Source: Paracoccaceae bacterium (GTDB lineage: Bacteria; Pseudomonadota; Alphaproteobacteria; Rhodobacterales; Rhodobacteraceae). From it: a DNA stretch of 64,000 nucleotides. The stretch is from assembly GCA_016744015.1 (NCBI GenBank), contig JADGFD010000001.1:1-64000 (forward strand), in the 5' to 3' direction. This document shows, piece by piece, positions 42,782 to 51,913 of the stretch (position 1 is its first letter; each line of letters opens with the position of its first letter). The notes beneath the pieces were generated by a model. The model saw nothing but the letters and a program-made list of their open reading frames with translations, was not told where the DNA came from and did not search any database. A program made the translations under genes and the position numbers.

Positions 42782-44641
42782 ATGACTGATTTTTTGCTTT
42801 TGGCGTTCATCTTTTTGATCGCGGGTGTGGTGGCTGTGCCTATCGCCTCGCGGCTCGGGCTTGGCTCTGTGCTGGGCTATTTGATTGCCGGTATCGTGAT
42901 TAGCCCGCTCTTGGCGGTGCTGCATGTGGATGTGGTTTCTATTCAGCATTTTGCCGAGTTTGGCGTGGTGATGATGCTGTTTATTGTGGGGTTGGAACTG
43001 GAGCCCAAAATGCTCTGGGCGATGCGGGCCAAGCTTTTGGGGCTTGGCGGCGGGCAGGTTGGGCTTACGGCGGCTGCCGTTATGGCTGTGGCTATGGCCT
43101 TTGGCATTTCCTGGTCGGTGGCGCTGACCATTGGCTTGGTAATGGCGCTGTCCTCTACGGCGATTGTGCTGCAAACCCTCACAGAAAAAGGCCTGATGAA
43201 AAGTGACGGCGGGCAGTCGAGCTTTTCGGTGCTTTTATTTCAAGATATCGCGGTGATCGCGATGATGGCGCTGGTGCCGTTGCTGGCCCTGCCAGAGCTC
43301 TCTGAAGCTTTGTCCCACTCGGCCAGTGAGGGCGGTGAGCACGGCGCTTCCATGAGCCTTGTTGAGGGGCTGCCCGGCTGGGGTGTGGCCTTGGTTACGG
43401 TGGGCGCGGTGGCTACGGTTATCATTGCGGGGTCACTCCTGACGGGGCCAATCTTCCGTTTTGTCGCCGCGGCGAAACTGCGCGAATTGTTTGTGGCCAC
43501 GGCTTTGATGATGGTCATCGGCATTGCTTTGCTTATGTCACTCGTGGGGCTTTCCCCCGCGCTGGGCACCTTTTTGGCAGGCGTAGTGCTGGCCAATAGC
43601 GAGTATCGCCACGAGCTGGAAAGCGACATCGAGCCTTTTAAAGGGCTGTTGCTTGGCCTGTTTTTTATGACGGTGGGCGCGGGGATCAATTTTGCCCTGC
43701 TGTTTGATAACCTCTGGGCAATCATCGGCCTCACCCTTGGGCTTATGGCTTTGAAAGTGGCTGTGCTTTACCTGCTCGGAGTCATTTTCAAGATCAAAGG
43801 CTCAGACCGCTGGCTGTTTAGCCTTGGGCTTGCGCAAGCGGGCGAGTTTGGCTTTGTGTTGCTGGCATTTGCCGTGACCAGTGCCGCCATACCTGCTGAT
43901 CTGGCCGATAAAATGCTGCTGATTGTAGCGCTTTCAATGCTGCTGACTCCGGTGTTGTTTATCCTTTTTGATCGTATGATCCTGCCGCGCTTTGCCAATC
44001 AGGATCAGCGCGAAATGGATGATATTGATGAAAAAAGCGAGATTATTATTGCGGGGCACGGGCGGGTTGGCGGCATTGTGAGCCGCTTTCTGCGCGGGAG
44101 CGGCATGGCGCCAACGGTGATAGATTTCAGCTCTAAGCAGTTGGAAATGCTCAAGGCCTTTGATGTGCAAGCCTATTTTGGGGACGCCACCCGCCCTGAC
44201 TTGCTGCATGCAGCTGGCTTGGCTGATGCCAAACTGCTTATCATCGCGATTGATGGCAAAGACCAAATCACCGAGCTAACGAAATACGTTCGTCACCATT
44301 ACCCCGATGTGCATATTATTGCCCGCGCGGTTGACCGCACGCATGTGTATGACCTTTGGGCAGCGGGCTGCCGCGATATTATCCGCGACACTTATGACAG
44401 CTCGCTGCGCATGAGCCGCTCAGCTGCCGAGGTGCTGGGGTTCTCAAACGATCAGGCCATGCGCATGATAGATGTTTATCGAGAGGTGGATCAAAGCACG
44501 ATGTTGTTGATGGCGGAGCATCACGACCCAGAGATTCCAGCGCATGAGAACCAAGCCATTTTGGCAAAATTCAACGAATCTCGTGCCGAATGGGAAGGCG
44601 AGTTGATGACCCGCCTCAAAGCCATTATGGCTGAAAAGTGA
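42782..44641 (+). CDS. CPA2 monovalent cation:proton antiporter with RCK domain (KefB-like)
   Basis: 619 aa from the ATG at 42782, preceded by AGGGGA. About twelve membrane segments to residue 385 with the conserved LGYLIAGIVISP and FSVLLFQDIAVIA blocks; then a TrkA-N/RCK domain (residues about 410-530, IIAGHGRVGGIVSRFLRGSG) that binds NAD(H) and gates transport. Probably exports potassium or sodium against protons. The KefB/C glutathione-gating cannot be judged by eye. Its stop overlaps the GTG start of the MATE locus, suggesting co-transcription. Confidence 0.92.
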   Translation: MTDFLLLAFIFLIAGVVAVPIASRLGLGSVLGYLIAGIVISPLLAVLHVDVVSIQHFAEFGVVMMLFIVGLELEPKMLWAMRAKLLGLGGGQVGLTAAAVMAVAMAFGISWSVALTIGLVMALSSTAIVLQTLTEKGLMKSDGGQSSFSVLLFQDIAVIAMMALVPLLALPELSEALSHSASEGGEHGASMSLVEGLPGWGVALVTVGAVATVIIAGSLLTGPIFRFVAAAKLRELFVATALMMVIGIALLMSLVGLSPALGTFLAGVVLANSEYRHELESDIEPFKGLLLGLFFMTVGAGINFALLFDNLWAIIGLTLGLMALKVAVLYLLGVIFKIKGSDRWLFSLGLAQAGEFGFVLLAFAVTSAAIPADLADKMLLIVALSMLLTPVLFILFDRMILPRFANQDQREMDDIDEKSEIIIAGHGRVGGIVSRFLRGSGMAPTVIDFSSKQLEMLKAFDVQAYFGDATRPDLLHAAGLADAKLLIIAIDGKDQITELTKYVRHHYPDVHIIARAVDRTHVYDLWAAGCRDIIRDTYDSSLRMSRSAAEVLGFSNDQAMRMIDVYREVDQSTMLLMAEHHDPEIPAHENQAILAKFNESRAEWEGELMTRLKAIMAEK

Positions 44642-45293
44642 ATGGGGTAACCGCACAAGCCAAGTTTCTGACCGGTAGCCTCACGCAGCATATCATTTCA
44701 ATGTCGCTCACGGCGGCGATGGGTTTATCGCGCTGTTTGTGGTGGACCTTGCCGATATGCTGTTTATCTCGATGCTGGGCATTGAAGAGCTGGCTGCAGC
44801 TGTGGGCTATGCGGGCACGATTTTGTTTATGGCCACCTCTATCAGCATTGGCATGGCCATTGCCGGCGGGGCTTTGGTGGCGAGATCGCTGGGCGAAAAC
44901 CGACCAGAGCGCGCGACCGAGCTTTTGACGCATGTGCTTATTGTTGGCGCGGCGTTTGCCGTCGTGTTTGCGGCGCTGATTTTTGCCAATCTTTCTGGCC
45001 TCACAGGCATGCTCGGCGCCACAGGGAAAACCCAAGAACTGGCAGTTTCCTATTTGCAAATTTTGGTGCCAACTATGCCGGTTTTGATGATCGGAATCGT
45101 GGCCTCGGCGGCCTTGCGCAGCCATGGGGCGGCTAAGCTTTCAATGCTGGTGACACTGATTGCGGGGGTGATAAATGCCGTGCTCGACCCGATATTTATC
45201 TTTGTGCTTGATATGGGGCTGGAAGGCGCGGCATGGGCCTCCGTCATTTCACGCTTTTCTGTGGCGTTTACGGCGGTGTGGTATATTTCCCGG

Positions 45294-45333
45294 CGATACG
45301 GCGATACGGCGATACGGCGATACGGCGATACGG
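45294..45333 (+). repeat. Five tandem copies of an 8-bp repeat (CGATACGG)
   Basis: Perfect octamer repeats inside the MATE gene. One copy reads SRRYGGFVGL and is in frame with what follows; 4 or 7 copies would also be in frame, 5 copies are not. The repeat unit is not a multiple of three, the hallmark of slipped-strand phase variation. Confidence 0.95.
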
Positions 45334-45681
45334 CGGCTTCGTTGGCCTGTCTCCCAGTGCGATCGGGCGCGATCTGCGGCCGATCGCGGCCATCGCTATT
45401 TCGGCCATGCTGGCTAATGTTGCCACGCCAATAGGCGGGGCTTATGTGACCCGCGCCATGGCCGAATTTGGCGATGCGGCTGTGGCGGGCATGGCAATTA
45501 TCGGGCGGGTTACGCCCATTGCCTTTGCGCTCATTTTTGCCATGTCTGGGGCCATTGGGCCAATCATTGGCCAGAATTTTGGCGCAGGTAAGCACAACCG
45601 CGTGCGGACATCTTTTAACAGCTCCATGGTGCTGATTGTGGTTTATGTGTTTCCGGTTGTGCTGGTGTTATACCTCTTGCG

Positions 45682-45693
45682 CCCCCCCCCCCC
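45682..45693 (+). repeat. Poly-C tract of 12
   Basis: Twelve consecutive C inside the MATE gene. Ten or thirteen C would join the flanking frames (RPPP or RPPPP then IADLFS); twelve do not. The longest homopolymer I see in the window. Confidence 0.9.
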
Positions 45694-46262
45694 ATTGCAG
45701 ACCTGTTCAGCGCAACGGGGGGTGCGCGCGATCTGATCTTCCTGTTTTGCGGCCCACTTTCCTTGGCGTGGATATTTAACGGTGTTATTTTTGTTGCCAA
45801 TGCGGCCTATAATACCCTCGGCCATCCGTTTTATTCCACATGGGTGAATTGGGGCCGAAACACGCTGGTGGTGGTGCCGTTTGTCTATTTTGGTGCGATT
45901 TATTGGGGGGCTGAGGGCGTGTTAATCGGCCAGATGATGGGAGGCGTGATTGTGGCTATTATCTCTTACCTGCTTGCCGAGCGCCTTATGAGGCAGGCCG
46001 AGGCAAACCAGATTTCTGACCCGAAAGAGCGAGCCTTCGCCAAATCTCAGAGTGCTTTTAAGGTATTGCACCAGGCCTTCATCCTCAAGCCGGGCGAGCA
46101 CGCGCTGAACCCGTTAGTTAGGCGGGTAAAACGGCGCATACCCATACGCATTGTTAGGTTTTGGCGCTCAACATAGGGCGTGCTTACCAATTCCTTGTAT
46201 GGCTGACCTGTAATTGCTTCTTTGCCTGATCAGATAAAACCAGCAGGGCTATATTTCTTTTC

Positions 46263-46682
46263 ATGGCGCTGGCGGGCATCGCCAAAGTGCTGGGCCTTGA
46301 TGCCGCGACCGACCACCATTGTGATATGGATGTGCGAGTGCTGCCAAACGGGCCGGAAATTCGGACCACACAATCTTTGGGTTAGGGCTCTACCGGTTGT
46401 CGGCTTAACCTCGCGGGGATAGCTGAGGCTGTGGCCAAGGTTGAGCAAAGCGACATCGCGGGTGCGGGGCTTTTTGTGCTTAATAAATTTGGCCCGCAAG
46501 AGGCTGAAGGCCATGGCCTTTGTGAGGCGATTGGCGCAGCGCTGGAGCACGATATTCCGGTGCTTGTAGGTGTTGGCAAAGGCAGCCACGCCGCGTTGGA
46601 GGGCTTTGTGGATGGCATGGGGGAAGTGCTGGCACCGGAGCCGGAGGCGATTTATGCGTGGTGTATGCGGGTGATGAAATAG
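46263..46682 (+). pseudogene. DUF2478 family protein with in-frame stop
   Basis: The frame from ATG 46263 reads DHHCDMDVRVLPNGPEIRT then TTQSLG, a TAG stop at 46383-46385, and continues GSTGCRLNLAGIAEAVAKVE and LFVLNKFGPQEAEGHG to 46682. Intact family members read LGPGSRGCRLD at the stop, so a single codon is lost. The N-terminal P-loop-like part is also missing or altered. DUF2478 genes are often found with molybdate transport genes; the nearby nitrate reductase needs molybdenum, but no mod genes are visible here. The 3' part could restart at GTG 46431 (83 aa) but this is unlikely to be functional. Confidence 0.7.
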
Positions 46683-46738
46683 CATGCATTGGGTACCTTT
46701 CCAGTGGTGATACTGGAAAGGGGAATCAGTAAGGGGTT

Positions 46739-47173
46739 GTGTGTGGTCGGTATTCTTGCAATCTTCATCCGATGAGAAATAGAAATCGAATTTACAGAAT
46801 TTTTCCTGGCGACCTGCCAATTGCAGACATTTACAACACGCTCGGAATTGAAGTTGAGGCTGGCCAAGTTGTGTTTAGTGAACCTGCACAAAGGCATGCA
46901 TTGAGGCGTCATCCCGAAGATATCCCAATTATTACGCCACACCTTTCCACTATCATTGAAAACCCGATGTATATGGGGGACGATCTCAACAACCCGGGGA
47001 AAATTGAGCTTGTCAGTCGAATTCCGGGCCGGAGGGGCGGCGCGCTTGTGGCGGTTTCAGTGGCACCAAATGAGGATGGATTTTATCATATTTGTAGCGC
47101 CTATTTGATTTCTGATTCAGAACTCGATAAGAAAAAGCACAAACAGATTCTCAAGTTTGTCAAACCGAGGTAG
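46739..47173 (+). CDS. Small protein resembling PBECR-type (Barnase-EndoU-RelE-like) nucleases
   Basis: 144 aa from GTG 46739 (GGGG upstream); an ATG at 46772 is the alternative. The core HALRRHPEDIPIITPHLSTIIENPMYMGDD followed by a beta strand rich end (GALVAVSVAPNEDGFYHICSAYLIS) resembles phage-Barnase-EndoU-ColicinE5/D-RelE-like nuclease domains, where the His in HPED is usually catalytic. This is a pattern resemblance only. AT-richer than neighbours, no signal peptide. It lies between a decayed gene and an unassigned structured RNA with its own promoter, so a mobile or toxin-like origin is possible. Confidence 0.55.
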   Translation: MCGRYSCNLHPMRNRNRIYRIFPGDLPIADIYNTLGIEVEAGQVVFSEPAQRHALRRHPEDIPIITPHLSTIIENPMYMGDDLNNPGKIELVSRIPGRRGGALVAVSVAPNEDGFYHICSAYLISDSELDKKKHKQILKFVKPR

Positions 47174-47177
47174 CATC

Positions 47178-47206
47178 TTGACAGTTAATCATTTGTTTCT
47201 TATTTA
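47178..47206 (+). promoter_or_regulatory. Promoter of the structured RNA
   Basis: TTGACA at 47178-47183, 17-bp spacer, then TATTTA at 47201-47206 within TATTTAATG. Predicted start near 47213. It lies 5 bp after the preceding stop codon, so the RNA has a promoter of its own. Confidence 0.6.
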
Positions 47207-47212
47207 ATGATA

Positions 47213-47380
47213 GAAGAGATAGAAAGTATAAGGTGAGAAGACCCGCCTCATACACCATTTAGATGGTAAAGTAGGCCGCAAGGCCGAAGAGATACCGGAT
47301 CTTGTGGGTTCGCCTGCAGGATGAAAACTGGGACCCGGTTATGCTTTCGTAAACTGGCCTCGCTTTGCGAGGCTTTTTTA
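47213..47380 (+). ncRNA. Unassigned structured RNA, about 165 nt
   Basis: Between a promoter-like sequence and an intrinsic terminator lie three compact helices: ACCAT TTAG ATGGT (47254-47267); GGCC GCAA GGCC with a GNRA tetraloop (47274-47285); and a long arm with outer pairing ACCGG/CCGGT (47294-47298 with 47335-47339) enclosing a 10-bp stem ATCTTGTGGG/CCTGCAGGAT that includes three G-U pairs and a UUCG loop (47299-47322). No open reading frame of note. It does not match 4.5S, 6S, tmRNA, RNase P or the riboswitches I know. The G-U pairs in the long stem suggest selection on the RNA. Function unknown. Confidence 0.6.
47357..47380 (+). terminator. Intrinsic terminator of the structured RNA
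   Basis: GCCTCGC TTT GCGAGGC, a perfect 7-bp stem, followed by TTTTTTATTT. Orientation is plus; on the minus strand there is no T-run, so it does not serve pyrE well. Confidence 0.85.
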
Positions 47381-47392
47381 TTTGTGGGTTGT

Positions 47393-48082
47393 CTACTGGC
47401 TAACCTCCCCCACACCCCCATGCGCTTTTGACCAACCCAGTGGGTCGGCGAAGAACTTTTCGACTTCGTCCAGTGTATCGCTATCAAAGTAGTTGCCGGC
47501 TTTGGCTTCTGCCAGCACATCGTGCCAGGTGGCGAGGTAGTGCAGGGTGATGTTGTGCTTGGCGAGGTTTTCTATTGTATTGGGGAAAATATCATAGAAA
47601 AATACCAGCGAGGTGTGGTTGCAGACGCCACCTGCGGCGCGGATGGCTTCGACGAATTTGATTTTGGAACCGCCATCGGTGGTCATATCTTCGGCCAGCA
47701 GCACCCGCTGGCCTTTGTGCAACACACCCTCCACCTGTGAGCCTTTGCCGTAGCCCTTTGGCTTTTTGCGCACATATTGCATGGGGAGGCCCATGCGGTC
47801 TGCCATCCACGCGCCGTAGGGGATGCCGCCGGTTTCGCCACCTGCCACACTGTCAAACGCCTGGAAGCCAGCGTCACGCTGGACGCTGGCGATCATAAAA
47901 TCAATCAGGGTGGAGCGGATGGCGGGGTAGGATATAAGCTCTCGGCAATCAATATAACTGGGGGAAACAAGGCCGGAGGCGAGGGTGTAGGGGTTTTTCA
48001 CCTCGAAATTGACCGCCTTTATTTCAAGCAACATGCGGGCAGTGAGGCGGGCCATTTCGGCGCGGTCAGTGAGGGCGGTCAT
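47393..48082 (-). CDS. pyrE: Orotate phosphoribosyltransferase
   Basis: 229 aa, pyrimidine synthesis: orotate plus PRPP to OMP. Seen: [19 protein letters not shown], the [19 protein letters not shown] region with [14 protein letters not shown], and the PRPP-binding [25 protein letters not shown]. Length and spacing fit the alphaproteobacterial form. Read from the pyrC side, with an unrelated AT-rich gene inserted between the two. Confidence 0.96.
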   Translation of the reverse strand: MTALTDRAEMARLTARMLLEIKAVNFEVKNPYTLASGLVSPSYIDCRELISYPAIRSTLIDFMIASVQRDAGFQAFDSVAGGETGGIPYGAWMADRMGLPMQYVRKKPKGYGKGSQVEGVLHKGQRVLLAEDMTTDGGSKIKFVEAIRAAGGVCNHTSLVFFYDIFPNTIENLAKHNITLHYLATWHDVLAEAKAGNYFDSDTLDEVEKFFADPLGWSKAHGGVGEVSQ

Positions 48083-48101
48083 GGGAGGCTCCGGTATTTG
48101 G

Positions 48102-49418
48102 TTATTTGTCTTTTCCGCTAAATAGCTTGAACATCTTTTCTATTGGCCCAAGCATTTGGTCAAGAGCTTTACCAATATCTTTGTTTGAGGTGACGCTTTC
48201 TCGACTGTCCGAGATTTTTGCGTCAAAGAACACCGACGCCATTTTAGTTTTTTCTGTGTTTTTCTCAGCATTGTCAAAAGTTGCAAGGTATGCATCAAAA
48301 GTTGCTATCCGCATGCCTAAAGACCGAAATGCGATTGAAACGCGCCTATGTTTTTGGGCGAGGTTTCCAAAATAGATTGCAGGTGCGAGAAATACAAAGG
48401 AAATTGGCAGTCGAAACAATAGATTGCTCAAGCTTAATTCTCCTGAGCCTAAAAGATCATACCACAGATACATTAGAGAAGCGGGAATTAGAATGTAGAA
48501 AAACGACGCAAATCGATTGAATAAAACATATGAGTTGTTTTCTTCTTTTGCTGTTTTGGCAAAATCTCCTGAAAGCGCGTTGTTGCCAGCGATCCCATAA
48601 ATTTTGTTTATTTCGGCCAATACACCTTTTGCTTCCGAAGTAATTTCTTCTCCTATTTTCTTCAGGTTTTGCTTCGCTTCAGACAACTGTTTCTTATTTG
48701 CCGCCAATGTTGAATCTGTATTTGATTGAGCTTTTCTAAGAGCGTCTGCAATTTCGTTGAGCGAACTTTCATGCTCCTTGCTTCTCTTTGATTGGCTATT
48801 TGTAAAGGTTTCAGATAGCTCACCGAGTTTTTCTTTTATTTCGGTGTCTAGCCGTGTTTCCCAATTTTCAAATTGAGCTTCCACTGTAGTATTCAGGGTA
48901 GATATTTCATTTTCCAGATCTGATAGCTGGTTTTTTGAAGATGAGATTTCTGCTTGCAGCTCGCTATCTTGTTCCGAAAACTCAGCTAGTTTTCCTTCAA
49001 CCGTAGTAGATATTTCTGAAACTTTAGAATCCGCCTCGGTGATTGCCTCATCAACACGCTTGGCGCAGTTATCGACAAAAGCGTTTACGTCAGTTTTAAA
49101 TAGCTTTTGAATTCTTGGGTATGGAATAATCTGAAATACTTGAGAAAAAAACCCTTCGATATGTGGGTGATGAGACCAGTTATTGGCGTTATTTGGTATA
49201 TAATTTATAACTTGTTGAAGTTGACTCTGAATATTTGTCAAATCTTGGGTTGAAAGAAGTGTTGGATCCGATTTATCCAATACCCATCTTGAAAATATTG
49301 CTTTTCTCTGTAAGTCGGCAAACCTTTGGTCGGTTTTGTCGGTGAAGCCCTGAAGCTGATCTTCCACTTGTTTTAAAACTGCCCAAACAGCGTGGGCTTT
49401 ATAAGTGGTTGAGAGCAT
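48102..49418 (-). CDS. Hypothetical coiled-coil protein with two C-terminal membrane segments
   Basis: 438 aa, family not recognised. Residues about 10-110 are mixed and may be globular; residues about 115-280 are a long charged coiled coil (repeated heptads around [20 protein letters not shown]); residues about 312-332 and 341-362 are membrane segments; the last 70 residues are soluble. The gene is clearly AT-richer than pyrE and pyrC, between which it sits on the same strand (19 bp from pyrE). In relatives pyrC and pyrE are commonly adjacent, so this looks like an insertion. Its build is like sensor or defence membrane proteins, but nothing proves it. Confidence 0.75.
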   Translation of the reverse strand: MLSTTYKAHAVWAVLKQVEDQLQGFTDKTDQRFADLQRKAIFSRWVLDKSDPTLLSTQDLTNIQSQLQQVINYIPNNANNWSHHPHIEGFFSQVFQIIPYPRIQKLFKTDVNAFVDNCAKRVDEAITEADSKVSEISTTVEGKLAEFSEQDSELQAEISSSKNQLSDLENEISTLNTTVEAQFENWETRLDTEIKEKLGELSETFTNSQSKRSKEHESSLNEIADALRKAQSNTDSTLAANKKQLSEAKQNLKKIGEEITSEAKGVLAEINKIYGIAGNNALSGDFAKTAKEENNSYVLFNRFASFFYILIPASLMYLWYDLLGSGELSLSNLLFRLPISFVFLAPAIYFGNLAQKHRRVSIAFRSLGMRIATFDAYLATFDNAEKNTEKTKMASVFFDAKISDSRESVTSNKDIGKALDQMLGPIEKMFKLFSGKDK

Positions 49419-49494
49419 TAGGCGGTCCTTTCAAAATCAACTAAAAGGAATATCGCACGTAGCTATTCAATTTGCAAAATAATGTTTGGTAGCT

Positions 49495-50526
49495 TTATTC
49501 CACCCGCCAAAAAAGCGGGAAGCCAGGGTCAAACACCGTGACAGGGCCCGCGCCAGTTTCGATTTTGTCAGGGTAAGCCACGGGGGTGGTTTGCTTTGTG
49601 AGGGTGATTTGATCGGCGTTGGGTTTCAGGCCATAAAAGGCGGGGCCGTTGAGGCTGGTGAAGGCTTCAAGCTTATCCAAAGCGCTTGCGTTTTCAAACA
49701 CATGGGCGAGGCAGGACATGGTGTTGGTGGCGGAGAAGACGCCTGCACAGCCGCAAGCGCTTTCTTTGGCGGGGTCGCTGTGGGGGGCGCTATCTGTGCC
49801 GAGGAAAAACTTAGGGTTGCCGGAGGTGGCGGCCTCAACGAGGGCGAGGCGGTGGGCCTCACGCTTGGCGATGGGGAGGCAATAATAGTGGGGCTTTATC
49901 CCGCCGACCAACAGGTGATTGCGGTTGATAATCAGGTGATGCGTGGTGAGGGTGGCGGCGGTGTTATCGCTGCTGTTTACATAATCCACACCATCGCGGG
50001 TTGTCACATGCTCCATGATGATTTTGAGCGCGGGGAGGCGGGTGCGCAGCGGCGCGAGTACGCGCTCGATAAACGTTGCCTCGCGATCGAAGATATCCAC
50101 GTGCGGGTCGGTGACCTCTCCATGCACGCAGAGCGGCAGGCCGATTTCGGACATTTTTTCCAACACGGGCATGACTTTTTCAATGTCGGTTACGCCGCTG
50201 TCAGAATTTGTGGTCGCGCCCGCCGGGTAGAGCTTAACGGCGGTGATGAGCCGATGCGCATGGGCGACGGCGACGTCCTCAGGGTTGGTGGTATCGGTTA
50301 GATAAAGCGTCATCAGCGGGGTAAATTGGCTGCCTTTGGGCAGGGCGGCCTGAATGCGGCCTCGGTAAGCCGTGGCTTGTGCGCCGGTAACCACAGGCGG
50401 CACAAGGTTGGGCATGATGATGGCGCGGCCAAAGTCGCGCGCGGTTTCGGGGAGAATGCCTTTAAGCATGGCGCCGTCACGCAGGTGCAGGTGCCAGTCG
50501 TCGGGGCGGGTGAGGGTGATTTGCAT
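49495..50526 (-). CDS. pyrC: Dihydroorotase
   Basis: 343 aa zinc amidohydrolase, class II (PyrC of the E. coli type). [10 protein letters not shown] holds the first metal histidines, then the carboxylated Lys region [30 protein letters not shown] and the late GTDSAPH. It catalyses ring closure of carbamoyl aspartate. Start at 50524-50526 ([14 protein letters not shown]), GGAG upstream. Paired with pyrE in the same pathway, one step apart. Confidence 0.97.
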   Translation of the reverse strand: MQITLTRPDDWHLHLRDGAMLKGILPETARDFGRAIIMPNLVPPVVTGAQATAYRGRIQAALPKGSQFTPLMTLYLTDTTNPEDVAVAHAHRLITAVKLYPAGATTNSDSGVTDIEKVMPVLEKMSEIGLPLCVHGEVTDPHVDIFDREATFIERVLAPLRTRLPALKIIMEHVTTRDGVDYVNSSDNTAATLTTHHLIINRNHLLVGGIKPHYYCLPIAKREAHRLALVEAATSGNPKFFLGTDSAPHSDPAKESACGCAGVFSATNTMSCLAHVFENASALDKLEAFTSLNGPAFYGLKPNADQITLTKQTTPVAYPDKIETGAGPVTVFDPGFPLFWRVE

Positions 50527-50573
50527 ATTGGGCTCCTTTGGGGAGGGGAATAGCGCAAAACACCCCTTGGGGG

Positions 50574-51191
50574 CTAGAGCCTTTTATAGGCATCTACCGC
50601 CACGCCAATACCAAGCACGGCGTAAAGCGTGCCGAACAGGCGCTGCAAAATGCGGTGAGCAGCTTTGAACCAGCGCTGCACGGGCGGGGCCGAAAACAGG
50701 CTAGCTGTGATGAGGTTTTGGATGGTGGCTTGCATGCTGCCCATGGCCACGATCAGGAGGAGCAACCATATGGGGGCGTGGGCGGGCACAAACGCGGTGA
50801 GGAGTGAGCCAAAGTAAAGCACGGCTTTTGGGTTGGTCATCATCACCATGAGGCCCGTTTTAAATGGCGCGGGGGTGGTGCGGGTGAGCGCGCCCATGGG
50901 GGTGGTGCTTTGCCATGCTTTAAGCTCAAGCCAAATCAGGTATCCCGCGCCAAAAAGCCGGAGTAGGAGCGCGGCTTTGGGAAAAAGCTCAAACACAATG
51001 GCGATGCCGGACACGGCGAGCAGACCCCAGATAACGCCGCCAAAGCCAACGCCAAGCGCGGTGACGTAGCCAGCCCTGCGGCTTTGCGTGGCGGCGCTGA
51101 TAATGACCAGCATATTGGGGCCGGGGGTGAGCCAAGCGAGCATGTTTATAGTGGATATGGCTATGAGCGTTGTGAGGATATCAGGGGGCAT
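50574..51191 (-). CDS. LysE family amino-acid exporter
   Basis: 205 aa from the ATG at 51189-51191. Six membrane segments and the LysE signature [31 protein letters not shown] near residues 20-50. Members export amino acids such as threonine, homoserine lactone or basic residues; substrate cannot be read from sequence. GGGGG before the ATG may be the ribosome-binding site. Follows the small exported protein on the same strand by 17 bp. Confidence 0.9.
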   Translation of the reverse strand: MPPDILTTLIAISTINMLAWLTPGPNMLVIISAATQSRRAGYVTALGVGFGGVIWGLLAVSGIAIVFELFPKAALLLRLFGAGYLIWLELKAWQSTTPMGALTRTTPAPFKTGLMVMMTNPKAVLYFGSLLTAFVPAHAPIWLLLLIVAMGSMQATIQNLITASLFSAPPVQRWFKAAHRILQRLFGTLYAVLGIGVAVDAYKRL

Positions 51192-51208
51192 GATGCAGCT
51201 TTTATTGG

Positions 51209-51577
51209 TCAGAATTCCACAGTCCAAGTATCGCTTTTTTGGGCAAACAGGCTGATGCAGATTTTGCCGGTGGCCGGATTGGGCACAATCGGGATGATTT
51301 CCCCGTGGAACGGCCCGTAAAGGGCAGCTATGCGACGCGCATTTCCAAGACGGGAAATGCACATTTTGGCGGCGTCTCCCAACGGGAGGTTAAGCGCCTC
51401 ATCTGGGGACGCGGAGATCAACATTGCGCCGGAAACCTCTGACTCGTAGCTGATAAGCTCAACCTGATATTGGTCGCCTTCTCGGGTTTGGCTGGGCCAA
51501 TCCAGTGTCATGACCATATCGGCTATGGCGGGTGAGCTAAAAAGGGTGAGGGCGGCGATGGCAGCTCGTGTTATCAT
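51209..51577 (-). CDS. Small exported protein of unknown function
   Basis: 122 aa. Residues 1-19 are a signal peptide (ITRAAIAALTLFSSPAIA). The mature part has two cysteines (KMCISRLGNAR and GKICISLFAQ), possibly disulphide-linked, and is beta-rich. No family recognised. It lies directly upstream of the LysE-type exporter on the same strand and probably shares its transcript. Confidence 0.75.
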   Translation of the reverse strand: MITRAAIAALTLFSSPAIADMVMTLDWPSQTREGDQYQVELISYESEVSGAMLISASPDEALNLPLGDAAKMCISRLGNARRIAALYGPFHGEIIPIVPNPATGKICISLFAQKSDTWTVEF

Positions 51578-51733
51578 TGAAATAGGCCTTTATCAAAAAT
51601 CTTTAAAGATACCTTGTAACACTTAAATGCCGAAATCAGAAGGTCTTGTTTGCGGCGGTAAGCCCTAGGGCACATCGCCACTTGCGCGCATGAATACTTG
51701 CGGCCATAGTTCGCGGGCCGGAATCATCCGGCA

Positions 51734-51856
51734 TTCTCAGGGCGGGGCGAAATTCCCCACCGGCGGTGATAGCCCGCGAGCGCACCTTAGCGGGTGGTCA
51801 AGCAGATTTGGTGAAATTCCAGAGCCGACGGTTAAAGTCCGGATGGAAGAGGATGA
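51734..51856 (+). promoter_or_regulatory. FMN riboswitch (RFN element)
   Basis: Reads through the RFN consensus: TCTCAGGGCGGGGCGAAATT, CCCCACCGGCGGT, AGCCCGCGAGCG, GTCAAGCAGATTTGGTGAAA, TTCCAGAGCCGACGGTTAAA and GTCCGGATGGAAGAGGAT. It precedes ribH by 58 bp and is expected to shut it down when FMN is plentiful. Confidence 0.96.
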
Positions 51857-51913
51857 GTGCTTTTGGCGCTCCTTTTTGCTCTGGGTTGGTGTCTGGATTA
51901 TAAGGAGTTTGCT

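Larger units (their letters stand above)
44638..46176 (+). pseudogene. MATE family efflux transporter, split by three frame shifts (possibly phase-variable)
   Basis: A MATE multidrug/sodium antiporter gene readable only across four frames. Frame one, from GTG 44638, gives FLTGSLTQHIISMSLTAAMG; one base is missing at 44721-44723 (GGG), after which FIALFVVDLADMLFISMLG continues. Frame two runs to five tandem copies of CGATACGG (45294-45333); frame three continues FVGLSPSAIGRDLRP to a run of 12 C (45682-45693); frame four starts IADLFSATGGARDLIFLF and ends at 46176. The parts together cover a full MATE protein with a basic C-terminal tail. Two breaks lie in slippage-prone repeats; the first does not. 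Either a decaying gene or one switched by repeats plus one true lesion. Sequencing error cannot be excluded. Confidence 0.85.

Noticed and set aside
45294-45333. CRISPR-like repeats
   Set aside because: Unit of 8 bp with no spacers, inside a coding sequence; a simple tandem repeat.
47213-47380. Known RNA (4.5S, 6S, tmRNA, RNase P, FMN, SAM, cobalamin or glycine riboswitch)
   Set aside because: None of their conserved cores is present; left as unassigned.
49486-50301. 271-codon frame on the plus strand
   Set aside because: Exactly antisense to pyrC, whose motifs are complete; GC-rich third positions keep the opposite frame open.
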